A DNA stretch of 64,000 nucleotides from Sulfitobacter indolifex. GTDB taxonomy: Bacteria; Pseudomonadota; Alphaproteobacteria; Rhodobacterales; Rhodobacteraceae. Both the position numbers and the translations under genes were made by a program. The stretch is from NCBI RefSeq assembly GCF_022788655.1, contig NZ_CP084955.1:96517-160516 (forward strand), written 5' to 3'. How positions within the stretch are numbered: position 1 is the first letter of the stretch; the number at the start of each line of letters is the position of its first letter. Below are positions 44,584 to 53,610 of the stretch, one piece after another. The notes under the pieces were generated by a model. The model was given only the letters and a program-made list of their open reading frames with translations, had not been told where the DNA came from and did no database searches.

Positions 44584-45813
44584 ATGCTGGGTGTTCTTTC
44601 GGATCGAACCTACAGACACCTCTTCCTCGCCCAAGTTGTCGCGCTTCTTGGCACTGGCTTGGCAACGATGGCGCTTGGCCTGTTGGCCTATGATCTGGCC
44701 GGGGATCGGGCCGCCATGGTGCTGGGCACTGTCTTTACGATCAAGATGGTGGCCTATGTCGGCATCGCGCCGATTGCTGGTGCCTTTGCCGAGCGTCTGC
44801 CGCGCCGCGCTCTGTTGGTCACGTTGGACCTGGTGCGGGCGGCGGTGGCCTTGGCTCTCCCCTTCGTGACCGAGGTTTGGCAGATCTATATCCTGATCTT
44901 CTTCCTGCAATCAGCCTCAGCCGCCTTTACGCCGACCTTTCAGGCAACCATCCCTGACGTGCTGCCCGACGAGGCGCGCTATACCAGAGCGCTGTCCTTG
45001 TCCCGTTTGGCCTATGATCTGGAGAACATCATCTCGCCCGCGCTGGCCGCTGTGCTGCTGACGGTGATGAGCTACAACGCTCTTTTCCTTGGGACGGTCG
45101 CAGGTTTTGGGGCCTCGGCGCTGTTGGTGCTGACGGTCGTTCTGCCCGTTCCCAAGGCGACAGTCGCGCGCGGGATTTATGACCGCACCACGCGGGGGCT
45201 TCGGATCTACCTCGCAACACCGCGGTTGCGCGGGCTGCTGGGGCTGAACCTCGCGGTGTCGTCGGCGGGCGCGATGGTTTTGGTGAACTCGGTCGTGCTG
45301 GTGCGGGGGCAACTGGGGCTTGATGATACGGCGCTGGCTTGGTCCATGTTCGCCTACGGGGCTGGCAGCATGGTGGCGGCGCTGGCTCTGCCCAGAGTGC
45401 TGGACAAGTACCCGGACAGACCCGTCATGCTGACAGGGGCTTGGCTGATGATGCTGGCTCTGTTTGGGATCGCAGCGGGCATCATAGGTTTCGGCTTATC
45501 TTGGCCCCTCCTGCTGACGATTTGGCTGCTGATCGGTCTGGGCAATTCTGCGGTTCTGACCCCCTCGGGCCGTCTCTTGCGCCGATCGGCTCAGCCAGAA
45601 GACCGGCCTGCTGTATTTGCAGCGCAATTCGCGCTGTCTCATGCTTGCTGGCTGATCACCTATCCTTTGGCAGGTTGGACCATGACCGCATTCGGAACGG
45701 TTCCAGTGCTGATACTGCTGGGTAGTTTGGCCGTGCTCGGGATCGTAGCAGCCCTGCGCGTTTGGCCCGCTGACGTATCGGATAACACGGGCGCGTCTCA
45801 CACTGAGTTCTGA
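44584..45813 (+). CDS. MFS exporter downstream of the metal repressor
   Basis: 409 residues from this ATG, 7 bases after the repressor stop; longer frames overlap that gene. Twelve helices. The MFS loop 2-3 motif is GAFAERLPRRALLV. Other parts are LARLAYDLENIISPALAAVLL-like (LSRLAYDLENIISPALAAVLL) and LIGLGNSAVLTPSGRLLRRS. Its position fits Ni/Co exporters of the NreB/NrsD type, but the His-rich C-terminal tail of those is absent. Likely metal export, controlled by the preceding repressor; drug export is the alternative. Confidence 0.82.
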   Translation: MLGVLSDRTYRHLFLAQVVALLGTGLATMALGLLAYDLAGDRAAMVLGTVFTIKMVAYVGIAPIAGAFAERLPRRALLVTLDLVRAAVALALPFVTEVWQIYILIFFLQSASAAFTPTFQATIPDVLPDEARYTRALSLSRLAYDLENIISPALAAVLLTVMSYNALFLGTVAGFGASALLVLTVVLPVPKATVARGIYDRTTRGLRIYLATPRLRGLLGLNLAVSSAGAMVLVNSVVLVRGQLGLDDTALAWSMFAYGAGSMVAALALPRVLDKYPDRPVMLTGAWLMMLALFGIAAGIIGFGLSWPLLLTIWLLIGLGNSAVLTPSGRLLRRSAQPEDRPAVFAAQFALSHACWLITYPLAGWTMTAFGTVPVLILLGSLAVLGIVAALRVWPADVSDNTGASHTEF

Positions 45814-46029
45814 ATATGAGGGGCCGCAGCGTAGGGCGTCGCCGCATTGTCCTCCCACATCAGGGGTCTTTGCGACGCCAAGATTTAGACGCGGCTGCGC
45901 TTCCTCGCCCAGCTAAAAAAGGATGAACTCCAATCAGTCGACAGGCTCGTTCGTCGTCACTGGCGGGGGTGCAGCATGGCAGCTTTGACGGCCTTGTCCG
46001 CCCGATAAGTGAAATGGATAAGATCCTGA

Positions 46030-46506
46030 CACACGCGAGTATTCTGCTGCTCGATGCACGCCGGGTCTTGTATCAGCACTTTCTGGAGCTGGCTGGCAGG
46101 TCAAACGCGCGGCCGCCCGGGACGAGGTCTGTCTCCGCATAATGACCGTTCCGGGAGTCGGGCCGATTTCGGCGTTGACCTGCACGGCTGCCGTTGACGA
46201 TCCTGCGCGCTTCAAACGTTCTCGCACTGTTGCCGCCCTTCTTGGTTGACACCAAGGCGCTATCAATCTGGTGAGCATGACAATCCCGACAGGATTTCCA
46301 AAGTCGGAGACTAAGATGTCCGGGCAACGCTTTATGCGGCCGCGAATGCGCACGATGATAGGCTCTTGGATCAAGTCTTGGGGCATGCGACTGGTGCGAA
46401 CCAAAGGACGCCGCCGCGCCGTTGTCGCGGTGGCCAGAGGGTTGGCCGTCCTGCTGCATAGAATGTGGGCAGATGGTACCGAGTTCCGTCCGGCTGAGGT
46501 GGAGGG
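46030..46506 (+). pseudogene. IS110-family transposase remnant
   Basis: Several frames together give the C-terminal transposase: LDARRVLYQHFLELAG, then VKRAAARDEVCLRIMTVPGVGPISALTCTAAVDDPARFKRSRTVAALLG (TVPGVG is the family's helix-hairpin-helix), and SWIKSWGMRLVRTKGRRRAVVAVARGLAVLLHRMWADGTEFR. At least two frameshifts and a TGA break it, and the N-terminal DEDD part is missing. Intervening bases from 45814 to 46030 hold nothing recognised. Confidence 0.75.
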
Positions 46507-46920
46507 TCGGCATGTCCTAATCCGCCACCCTCCAAAGTCGAACGGGAACGTCCCTCACCGGACGAGGTCTGTGGAAAAAGGCCGAAATTGGCTGCTGCGC
46601 ACCAAGAAGCGCGTCCCTTAGCAAGGTTCTCCGCTGCCATCCGACACATGCGTGCACCCATGCCCGAAGGCATCAACCAGACTGCGAAGAGAACGGTGAT
46701 CCAGATGAGTGACAATGATCCACAAGAAAAAGGAAAACGAGCTTGACCCAAACGCCCGTTTAGAGAAGCGGACCTTTGGGCAGACGCGCAACATTTTGAC
46801 AAAACCGAGGTCCGTTCTCCGGAAGAAGCTGCCGTCCCGTCTAAAGAGTGCAATAAGCGCTCGCAGCCCTTTGGCGACATCCGTTTCGGTCGAATGTGGG
46901 ACAAGGCTGGCGCAAAGACA
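46507..46920. other. Stretch with possible decayed coding sequence
   Basis: A plus-strand frame from about 46640 reads MPEGINQTAKRTVIQMSDNDPQEKGKRA, meets a TGA at 46744, then continues with READLWADAQHFDKTEV and DIRFGRMWDKAGAKTLG into the CDF gene on the other strand. Composition looks coding, but I recognise no family and the frame is broken. Long minus-strand frames here are shadows. Confidence 0.3.
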
Positions 46921-47949
46921 TTAGGGATACCTGTGGCGTTCAGCGCACCGCACGGCGCCAGGCCGGAGCGGCAGTGAGCCATCATCCTCGCCATCGACAG
47001 TAAGCGTTTGCTCTATCTTAGCTCGCGGCATGATGGATATGTCGTGCAAGCGCCAATGTAGAGTCAGAAGTTTAGCCTCGGCGGCATCTATCATTTCAGC
47101 AGAAAGACAGTTCTCGTGAGCAACAACATAGATTGTGCCAGTTAAAAAGCGCCCCTCCTCCCGCAAACGAAGCCGACTTTCGCTCACCCATAGGAGCGCC
47201 TCAAAGGTCTTCTGAACCTTGCCAATCAAAGGATCAAACTCCTTGTCGTCAATCGTTCGCGGCATCTCGTCGCTGAGGTCACGGATCGCAGCCCCTGTAT
47301 GTTTGAAACCGTCGTGCAGCACATCGAGCGCGATCACGATGGCCGCGACCGCATCGGCCCACCACCAGCCCATGCCGATCCCAAGGATACCCACAATGCC
47401 AGCAAGGCCCGTCATCCAATCAGCCTTATTCATCATGGCATCTGCGTAGAGCGTCTTGTCGTGCAACATTTGGGCCGGCTTCATCTTCAGGTGACCGAAA
47501 ATGACCGGCATCACGACGCTATAGGCCAGCGCACCGATCATCACCCAGCCAAACCAAATGGTTGCCCCGAAGAGTTCGACACTGCCGATCGTCGGGTGCT
47601 CTTGCTTAATCAAAGCAATAGACGAGTCGACTATGAGAAAAATCCCGACGCCTCCAAGGGCCACTGCACTGATCAAATAGGCAATTGATGTGACGCGGAT
47701 GTATCCAAGAGGGAAACGCCGGTTCGGCTTCCACCCCTCGATCCAAGAGCCGACCAAAAACGCGATAGGTGGGACAAAGCTGAGTAAGTCTTCGATCCAT
47801 GCAGTCTTCATTGCTTGACTGCTGCCCACCGCGAAGTAAATCGCGGTCACGATAGTCGCTAAGACTACAATCCAAATACCTTCCAGCCAGCGTGCGCGTC
47901 GCAGCGCCTTCTTCTGCTTTTCGGGCATAGTGCGGATCGACCGGCTCAT
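46921..47949 (-). CDS. Cation diffusion facilitator (CDF) transporter
   Basis: 342 residues, six helices in the first 220. Helix 2 has AWIEDLLSFVPPIAFLVG with an Glu-Asp pair where YiiP has two Asp. Helix 5 region is LHDKTLYADAMMNKADWMTGLAGI, supplying the second pair. GWWWADAVAAIVIALDVLHDGF is helix 6. The C-terminal domain (about 235-325) is the ferredoxin-like cytoplasmic fold with RLREEGRFLTGTIYVVAHE. It differs from the Zn-type CDF remnant at 36365. Metal unknown. Its ATG overlaps the stop of the solute-binding gene by 4 bases. Confidence 0.85.
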   Translation of the reverse strand: MSRSIRTMPEKQKKALRRARWLEGIWIVVLATIVTAIYFAVGSSQAMKTAWIEDLLSFVPPIAFLVGSWIEGWKPNRRFPLGYIRVTSIAYLISAVALGGVGIFLIVDSSIALIKQEHPTIGSVELFGATIWFGWVMIGALAYSVVMPVIFGHLKMKPAQMLHDKTLYADAMMNKADWMTGLAGIVGILGIGMGWWWADAVAAIVIALDVLHDGFKHTGAAIRDLSDEMPRTIDDKEFDPLIGKVQKTFEALLWVSESRLRLREEGRFLTGTIYVVAHENCLSAEMIDAAEAKLLTLHWRLHDISIMPRAKIEQTLTVDGEDDGSLPLRPGAVRCAERHRYP

Positions 47950-48734
47950 TGCATGATCTCGCGCAGTCGTGCTCCGATGTCTTTTGTTTCGCGCCGGAGG
48001 AACCGCTCAAGCCGCATAAGCCAAGCGCTTTCACCCTGTCGCACGGCCATCACATGTTCTGCCCGATGCAGCTCAATATCAGTTGGAAGAAGGCCTTTAG
48101 TTTCGAGAAGCCAGCGTGGGCCTGCGGCGTAGTCAACGGCATCGGACCACGCCTCAACCGGAATTCCGCCCTTATTTTCGACAATCTTCGTCAGGGGTAG
48201 GTCCTGCGGCACATAGACCTTACGCCCCGCCATATCATCCGAGCCAACAGTTGCTGGCCGAGCGCCAACATCGAACACTTCCTTGAAATAAACGTAGCTT
48301 GGTGCCGCGCCTGCGACTGGCGTCACATCCTTGCGGTCGAAGCCGCCAATTGCGAGGTCGATGTCGCCACGCTCCAGCCCCTCAAGCGCTGAGAATGCGC
48401 CGAGACGCTTCCAATCGATCACGACTCCCAGTTCGTCAGCGAATGCGCGAACCAGATCAACCTCTATTCCCTGCGGCGGTCCTTCGCCGTGAAAGGTTAC
48501 CCAAGGTGAATTGTCCGCGAATGCTACGGTCATTTCCCCGTCGGCAAGAACGGTCTCCAAGGTTTTTTCGGGATCGCGGGGGAAACGTATGTCGTCGCAG
48601 GCTATCAGCATGCTGCAGACCACAAGTAGCGCTACAACCCTTGAATAAAGCAAGCTGGCTCTGATCGTCACGCCATTCAAAGCACCTGTCCGTGCCTGCA
48701 AGCTACAGCTGTTTGCTTTAATGACGTTCCTCAC
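47946..48734 (-). CDS. Solute-binding family 3 lipoprotein
   Basis: Up to 262 residues; GTG starts at the first codon or at codon 22 are both possible. A lipoprotein signal ends in the lipobox LIAC (Cys about 46). The body is a family 3 periplasmic binding protein: GEMTVAFADNSPWVTF, PPQGIEVDLVRAFADELGVVIDWKR, FSALEGLERGDIDLAIGGF, and GRKVYVPQDLPLTKIVE. No ABC permease or ATPase is nearby. Instead the gene is translationally coupled to a CDF transporter (ATGA overlap). It may sense or deliver a ligand for that transporter (inference). Confidence 0.83.
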   Translation of the reverse strand: MRNVIKANSCSLQARTGALNGVTIRASLLYSRVVALLVVCSMLIACDDIRFPRDPEKTLETVLADGEMTVAFADNSPWVTFHGEGPPQGIEVDLVRAFADELGVVIDWKRLGAFSALEGLERGDIDLAIGGFDRKDVTPVAGAAPSYVYFKEVFDVGARPATVGSDDMAGRKVYVPQDLPLTKIVENKGGIPVEAWSDAVDYAAGPRWLLETKGLLPTDIELHRAEHVMAVRQGESAWLMRLERFLRRETKDIGARLREIMQ

Positions 48735-48767
48735 GACCTGCTCCGCTCCGGATCAACAACAAGTCAA

Positions 48768-48956
48768 CTAACTGCCATTCAAGATGTTCCTTGCGGCAGG
48801 TACTACATGGGCTCGGCAGGCAGAGCAGCAAAAGTAGGCGTCTTCTGCTATTAAGCGGATTAACTGCACTACTTGAATACGGCGAAGCCAGTCTATGGTC
48901 AGGCTAAAGTCGCATTCATCCCAAAAACCTGATCTCGAAAGTTGTCCCCGGGTCAT
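48768..48956 (-). other. Possible small protein with CCxxC
   Basis: A minus-strand frame starting inside the 3' end of the kinase gene reads on to LTIDWLRRIQVVQLIRLIAEDAYFCCSACRAHVVPAARNILNGS. The FCCSACRAH part resembles short Zn/metal-binding (YHS- or TRASH-like) motifs. The start overlaps the kinase by 41 bases and has no clear ribosome site. Reported because of the motif only. Confidence 0.25.
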
Positions 48957-50289
48957 TATCCGAAACGACTATTTCAGCGCCATGTAAATCGCAGATCGCT
49001 TTGGCCAGTGGCAAGCCAAGGCCATTCCCGGCGCTGTTTCGGCTCTTCTCGCCCCTAAAGAACCGTCTAAAAATACGCTCTCGATCCTCGCATTCGATTC
49101 CAGGCCCATTGTCGGCAATCTGCAAGGTCGGACCGGCGGGCGTGTTTTCACACGAAACCGAAACGTTAGATCCAGCCGGGCAATGTTTGATCCCGTTTTC
49201 GACAAGGTTCGACAGTAATTGCGTCAGAAGATTTCTATCACCAACAACCTCAAGCTGTTCGCCCGGTATCTTAGTGGTCAACTCAATGCCAGCATCCTCG
49301 GCCGTAGGTTCAAAGACTTCCGTAACATTGGCTATGATTTCACGCAGGTCGTTCCATGCGAACCTTTCGCGACGGTCACTCCCCTCAATCTGAGCGATAC
49401 GCAAAAGGGCGTTAAAGGTCGCTATGATTTCTTCGGTTTGATCGAGACTGGCGGAAATATCGTCCGGGCGGATAATCGGACTATCACGTAGCTTTTCCAA
49501 CCGCTGCCGAAGATGTTGGAGCGGTGTGCGCATATCATGGGCGATGTCATTCGAGATTTGCTCTTGGCTTTCTAGCAGGCGCTTGATCTGACCGAGCATC
49601 GCGTTGATCTCAGTTGAAACCCGCGACAGATCATCGCGCGCGTTTTCGGCGATGGGAATCCGGGGATCAAGGTTGCCAGAAGAGACCTCTGTCAAAGTAT
49701 TGGATATGGCTGCGATGCGCCGCTCGGTGAATCGGCCAATCAGGACACCGACAATAAGGCCGAGGATCACAACCGCCAGATAGCCTGCCACCAAAGCCAT
49801 GCCGAGCGCTTCCAGTATTTCCAAGACGATATGGTCGCCTGCCCCTTGGATGAGGAGATAGGGGCCGACGTCATCCGCGCGCAGCCAATAACCAGTGACT
49901 TCGTCGTGAATTTCTCCGGCAAGGGGCAATTCCTGTGCCGGAAGATAGTCCGGCAATGGGTTTTCGAAGGCCGAAGACAAGTTGCCAGAAACAATCGCGC
50001 CCTCGGCGTTCAGAAGCTGGTAAACCCGGGCATTCTGAAAGCTGACTTCGGCAAGGGCATCGACGCGGTCGACCAGCACCTCATCGCCGCCCAGCTCGAA
50101 GATTTCAACGAGCGTGGCCGCATCGCTGCGCATTTGGTCGAGGACCCAGTCTTGGACTTCGTATTGCGTGAACCAATATGCCAAGGCGAAGACGAGCGCA
50201 GAGAGCACCGAATAGAGAAACGAGTATTGCAAAGACAGCCGTATGGATGTCCGCAACGCTGAAGGGCCTTTGCGCTTAGGCTTATCCAT
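48916..50289 (-). CDS. HAMP-containing sensor histidine kinase
   Basis: 457 residues: helix 1 at about 20-42, a periplasmic domain (45-155), helix 2 (160-185), HAMP (185-238, TERRIAAISNTLTEVSSGNLDPRIP), HisKA with H251 in DIAHDMRTPLQHLRQRLEKLR, and HATPase_c (LSNLVENGIKHCP, IADNGPGIE, GNGLGLPLAKAICDLHG). It overlaps its response regulator by 8 bases. The layout equals PmrB/QseC-type envelope sensors. The unit is divergent from a lipid-modification gene set, the likely target. Confidence 0.9.
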   Translation of the reverse strand: MDKPKRKGPSALRTSIRLSLQYSFLYSVLSALVFALAYWFTQYEVQDWVLDQMRSDAATLVEIFELGGDEVLVDRVDALAEVSFQNARVYQLLNAEGAIVSGNLSSAFENPLPDYLPAQELPLAGEIHDEVTGYWLRADDVGPYLLIQGAGDHIVLEILEALGMALVAGYLAVVILGLIVGVLIGRFTERRIAAISNTLTEVSSGNLDPRIPIAENARDDLSRVSTEINAMLGQIKRLLESQEQISNDIAHDMRTPLQHLRQRLEKLRDSPIIRPDDISASLDQTEEIIATFNALLRIAQIEGSDRRERFAWNDLREIIANVTEVFEPTAEDAGIELTTKIPGEQLEVVGDRNLLTQLLSNLVENGIKHCPAGSNVSVSCENTPAGPTLQIADNGPGIECEDRERIFRRFFRGEKSRNSAGNGLGLPLAKAICDLHGAEIVVSDNDPGTTFEIRFLG

Positions 50290-50953
50290 GAAGACTGTAT
50301 CCCGCGCCTCGAACGGTATGGATCAACGCCCGGTCGAAGGGTTTGTCTATCTTGTTGCGCAGGCGGCTGATATGCGTTTCCACGACATTGGTGTTCGGGT
50401 CGAAGTGAAAATCCCAAACGGCTTCCAGCAACATGGTGCGTGTCACCACCCGCTCGGCGTTCTTCATCAGATAGGATAACAGGCGAAACTCGCGCGGTTG
50501 CACAGCGATCTCTTGGCCCGATCTGCTCACAGTATGGCGGATCAAGTCGACCTCCAGATCGGCCACCTGAAGTCGCGTTTCTTCGGTCTGCATCGGGGGG
50601 CGACGTGCGAGCGCAGTCAGACGCGCAGATAGCTCTGAAAACGCAAAAGGTTTCACAAGGTAGTCGTCTGCCCCGGCCTCCAATCCGTTTACCCGGTCGT
50701 TCAAACCGCCAAGCGCACTCAGGAACAAGATCGGCGTGTCGACATTCGCACTGCGCACTGATTTGACGAGGGTCAACCCATCTAAGCCGGGCAGCATCCG
50801 GTCGACTACGATGACGTCAAAGTCATTGTCCAGCGCATCAAGAAAGCCCTGTTTGCCATCCGACGCATGTTTCGTCACATGACCAAGCGCCTTTAGGCTG
50901 GTGCAGATATACTCAGCCGTCTCGCCATCATCTTCTACAACAAGCACCCGCAT
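50282..50953 (-). CDS. OmpR/PhoB-family response regulator
   Basis: 223 residues. Receiver: VLVVEDDGETAEYI, phospho-acceptor D51 in VIVVDRMLPGLDG, switch Lys in YLVKPFAFSEL. The C-terminal winged helix is VQPREFRLLSYLMKNAERVVTRTMLLEAVWDFHFDPNTNVVETHISRLRNKID, close to the PmrA/QseB/TctD type. First gene of the two-gene unit. Between it and the divergent glycosyltransferase gene lies a 12-bp palindrome that may be its binding site. Confidence 0.92.
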   Translation of the reverse strand: MRVLVVEDDGETAEYICTSLKALGHVTKHASDGKQGFLDALDNDFDVIVVDRMLPGLDGLTLVKSVRSANVDTPILFLSALGGLNDRVNGLEAGADDYLVKPFAFSELSARLTALARRPPMQTEETRLQVADLEVDLIRHTVSRSGQEIAVQPREFRLLSYLMKNAERVVTRTMLLEAVWDFHFDPNTNVVETHISRLRNKIDKPFDRALIHTVRGAGYSLHG

Positions 50954-51014
50954 CTAAGTCTAAGCTCCATAAGGTATTGAGAAAATAGCCTGCTTTGCGG
51001 CTTTGCACCATCTT

Positions 51015-51027
51015 CGTAATATTACGG
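51015..51027. promoter_or_regulatory. Palindrome between regulator and glycosyltransferase genes
   Basis: CGTAATATTACG is a perfect 12-bp palindrome. The sequence TAATATTACGG recurs with one change (TAATGTTACGG) at 54570 upstream of the phosphoesterase gene of the same set. A shared regulator site is possible. Confidence 0.4.
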
Positions 51028-51097
51028 ATCGGTATAGTGCCGACCATCTTTCGCAGACCACCACCGTCTTATGCCCTGAGAAAAAGGACAGGGCATC

Positions 51098-52618
51098 ATG
51101 GTCGCAATAGATCCGAAATTTGATACAGCCGTGCGGCATGAGCCTGCGGGACGCTTTGCCTTAACCCGCGGTGACCAACGGTTCCTGTTGTTTGCGCTCG
51201 GTGCTTTGTTCGCCTTGCGTCTGCTTGCCATGTTCTGGTGGCCTTTCACAGATTCAACAGAAGCCCGTTATGCCGAAATCGCGCGTAAGATGGTCGAGAC
51301 CGGGAACTGGGTCACACCTCAGTTCGACTATGGCGTCCCGTTTTGGGGCAAACCTCCCTTACATACTTGGCTGTCTGCCTTAGGGATGAAGATTTTTGGC
51401 GTTGGAACCTTTGGCGCGCGGGTATTCATCTTTGCTGCCTCATTGGGGGTGCTAAGCCTAATTTTCACTTGGGTGCGCCAGCATCGAGGCGCAGATCAGG
51501 CTCTTGTCGTGACGACGGTGCTCACCTCATCTTTAATGTTTTTCGGCGCGTCGGCCTTCGTGATGACGGACATGGTCATGGTGCTTGGCACTACCTTGAG
51601 CATGATCGGCTTTTATAATTCCCTGTCGCACAGCCCCGCGCGCAACGCCTGGGGGCGGTGGTTCTTTGTTGGAATCGCTATCGGCCTTTTGGCAAAGGGA
51701 CCGGTCGCGCTTGTCATCCTGATGATCGCGCTTGTGCCGTGGCTCGCGCTGACAGGGCGCTGGCGCGAGTTACATGGATTTCCTTGGCTGTCGGGGCTGT
51801 TGATCGCGGCGGCGCTGACCCTTCCATGGTATATCCTGGCCGAGATCAAGACGCCGGGGTTCCTGCGTTACTTTCTTGTCGGAGAGCACTTCCAGCGCTT
51901 TGTCGTGCCGGGCTGGCAGGGGGATCTCTACGGGTCCGGCCATCAGCAGCCCAAAGGCCTGATCTGGCTCTATGCTTCGGCTACGTTTCTGCCGTGGAGC
52001 TTGTTCTTCTTGGCCTTACTTCCCCGGGCGGGTTCTTGCGTCAATGAGATTACCGGCAGTGACCGTGATTGGCACAGCTATCTTGCACTTTGGGTCGTCG
52101 CGCCGCTGATCCTCTTCACGCCCGCCGCAAACATTTTGCCGGCCTATGCTTTGCCCGGGCTTCCCGCCGCAGCGGTTCTCCTGGTCTCGCTTTGGGCTCA
52201 AGTGAGGGGGCAGCCGGGCTGTTGGATTCGAAGAGCGACAGCCGTGGCCATCGGCCTCGTTGGGGCAGCATTCCTAACGGTGACGATTCTGGCGCGCTAC
52301 CAGCCAGAAAGCGTCACCAACCGATCCGAGCGCGCATTGGTAGTTGCGGCGCAAAGTTACGACCTTGATGTGCAGATTACCTATTGGGGCGGTCGCAGCT
52401 TTTCTGCCGAGTTCTATACCCGCGGTCGCGTCAAATTCACCGAACGAACCGCGACATTCGACATTTTCGCTGACAATGGCCTGCGCGACGCGGTGGCCAT
52501 CCCGAGGGCTGTCGCCTCGGAAATCGCTCCCTATTTGGGACCGCGGTTTGGCCCCGCCGGACGGTTCGGGCACCGCATTTTGTTCGTCGAAGATCTGGAT
52601 CAGGGTGAAGCATCATGA
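51098..52618 (+). CDS. ArnT/PMT-like membrane glycosyltransferase (GT39-type)
   Basis: 506 residues, about 11 helices. The catalytic loop after helix 1 is DSTEARYAEIARKMVETGNWVTPQFDYGVPFWGKPPLHTW, with D52 and E55 in place of ArnT's DE-x-RYAEI acidic pair. LLAKGPVALVI and a periplasmic C-terminal part of about 120 residues follow. These enzymes move a sugar from a polyprenyl-phosphate carrier to lipid A or protein at the periplasmic face. The GT2 gene downstream would supply the carrier-linked sugar; its start overlaps this stop by 4 bases. Confidence 0.88.
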   Translation: MVAIDPKFDTAVRHEPAGRFALTRGDQRFLLFALGALFALRLLAMFWWPFTDSTEARYAEIARKMVETGNWVTPQFDYGVPFWGKPPLHTWLSALGMKIFGVGTFGARVFIFAASLGVLSLIFTWVRQHRGADQALVVTTVLTSSLMFFGASAFVMTDMVMVLGTTLSMIGFYNSLSHSPARNAWGRWFFVGIAIGLLAKGPVALVILMIALVPWLALTGRWRELHGFPWLSGLLIAAALTLPWYILAEIKTPGFLRYFLVGEHFQRFVVPGWQGDLYGSGHQQPKGLIWLYASATFLPWSLFFLALLPRAGSCVNEITGSDRDWHSYLALWVVAPLILFTPAANILPAYALPGLPAAAVLLVSLWAQVRGQPGCWIRRATAVAIGLVGAAFLTVTILARYQPESVTNRSERALVVAAQSYDLDVQITYWGGRSFSAEFYTRGRVKFTERTATFDIFADNGLRDAVAIPRAVASEIAPYLGPRFGPAGRFGHRILFVEDLDQGEAS

Positions 52619-53610
52619 ACCGTCGTCCCGAAGGGTTTGTAAAACCCCGGATCGTTCCGCCTGCAAAGCGTGTTCCTGATCTTTCCTTTGTGATCCCCGC
52701 TTTCAATGAGGCGGGCAATATTGCCAGAACGGTGGCCGAGGTAGAGGCGCATGCCCGCAGGCTGGTGCCCAGCTTCGAGATCATCATTGTGGATGACGGC
52801 AGCCTTGATGGAACATTTGAAGAAAGCCGAGAGCTATGCGCCAGATATCCGCTTCGTGTGCTGCGCTTGTCGCGGAATTTCGGCAAGGAACACGCGATCA
52901 TGGCCGGTCTGGAGCGCACGGTGGGTGCAGCGGTGGTTGTCCTCGATGCTGATCTTCAGGAACCCCTTTTTCATCTCGAAACCATGTTGAAACATCGCGC
53001 CGAGGGGTATGAGATGGTCTATGCCGTCCGCGCGCAGCGCCGGGACGAGACATGGCGTAAACGGTTATTCACCCGCGCGTTCTACGCCCTGCTAAATATC
53101 GGCGGCGATACCGCGATACCAGCCAATGCGCGCGATTTTAGGCTCATGGATCGACGGGTTGTCGATGCGCTCTGCGCTTTGCCAGAGCGCAACCGCTTCA
53201 TGAAAGGGCTGTATGGTTGGGTTGGCTTTTGCACCAAGGCTGTGGCGATTGAGTTGGACCCGCGGGCGACCGGGGCCTCTAAATTCGGCTTTGCTGGCTT
53301 GTTTAAGTTAGGTTTGACCGGCCTCACGTCCTTCACTGCTTGGCCGCTGCGGGTCTGGACAGGAGTTGGTATGACAATTGCTGCCTGTTCGATCCTCTAC
53401 GCCCTCTGGATTGCCGTCCGCACCCTGATCTTCGGCATCGACGTGCCGGGTTGGTCGACCCTTGTGGTGGCCGTTATGTTATTGGGCGGGGTGCAGCTTA
53501 TCTCCATCGGTGTGTTGGGCGAATACCTCTCGCGGGTCTTTACCGAGGTCAAAGGCCGTCCTGGCTTTATCATCGCCGAGGATTTTTCCGCAGATTCGGA
53601 GCACCTGTGA
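52615..53610 (+). CDS. Polyprenyl-phosphate glycosyltransferase (GT2, DPM/GtrB-like)
   Basis: 331 residues. The GT-A domain has SFVIPAFNEAGNIARTV, IIIVDDGSLDGTFEES, RNFGKEHAIMAGLERTVG and the metal-site VVVLDADLQEPL. DFRLMDRRVVDAL and RNRFMKGLYGWVGF complete the acceptor side. Two helices (about 235-300) anchor it, followed by LGEYLSRVFTEVKGRPGFI, typical of the GtrB/ArnC group. It should make sugar-P-undecaprenol in the inner leaflet. The gtrA-like ATG shares its A with this stop. Confidence 0.92.
   Translation: MNRRPEGFVKPRIVPPAKRVPDLSFVIPAFNEAGNIARTVAEVEAHARRLVPSFEIIIVDDGSLDGTFEESRELCARYPLRVLRLSRNFGKEHAIMAGLERTVGAAVVVLDADLQEPLFHLETMLKHRAEGYEMVYAVRAQRRDETWRKRLFTRAFYALLNIGGDTAIPANARDFRLMDRRVVDALCALPERNRFMKGLYGWVGFCTKAVAIELDPRATGASKFGFAGLFKLGLTGLTSFTAWPLRVWTGVGMTIAACSILYALWIAVRTLIFGIDVPGWSTLVVAVMLLGGVQLISIGVLGEYLSRVFTEVKGRPGFIIAEDFSADSEHL

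Noticed and set aside
46371..46994. 207-codon minus-strand ORF between IS110 debris and the CDF gene
   Set aside because: It overlaps IS110 sequence on the other strand and the CDF 3' end, with no family features.
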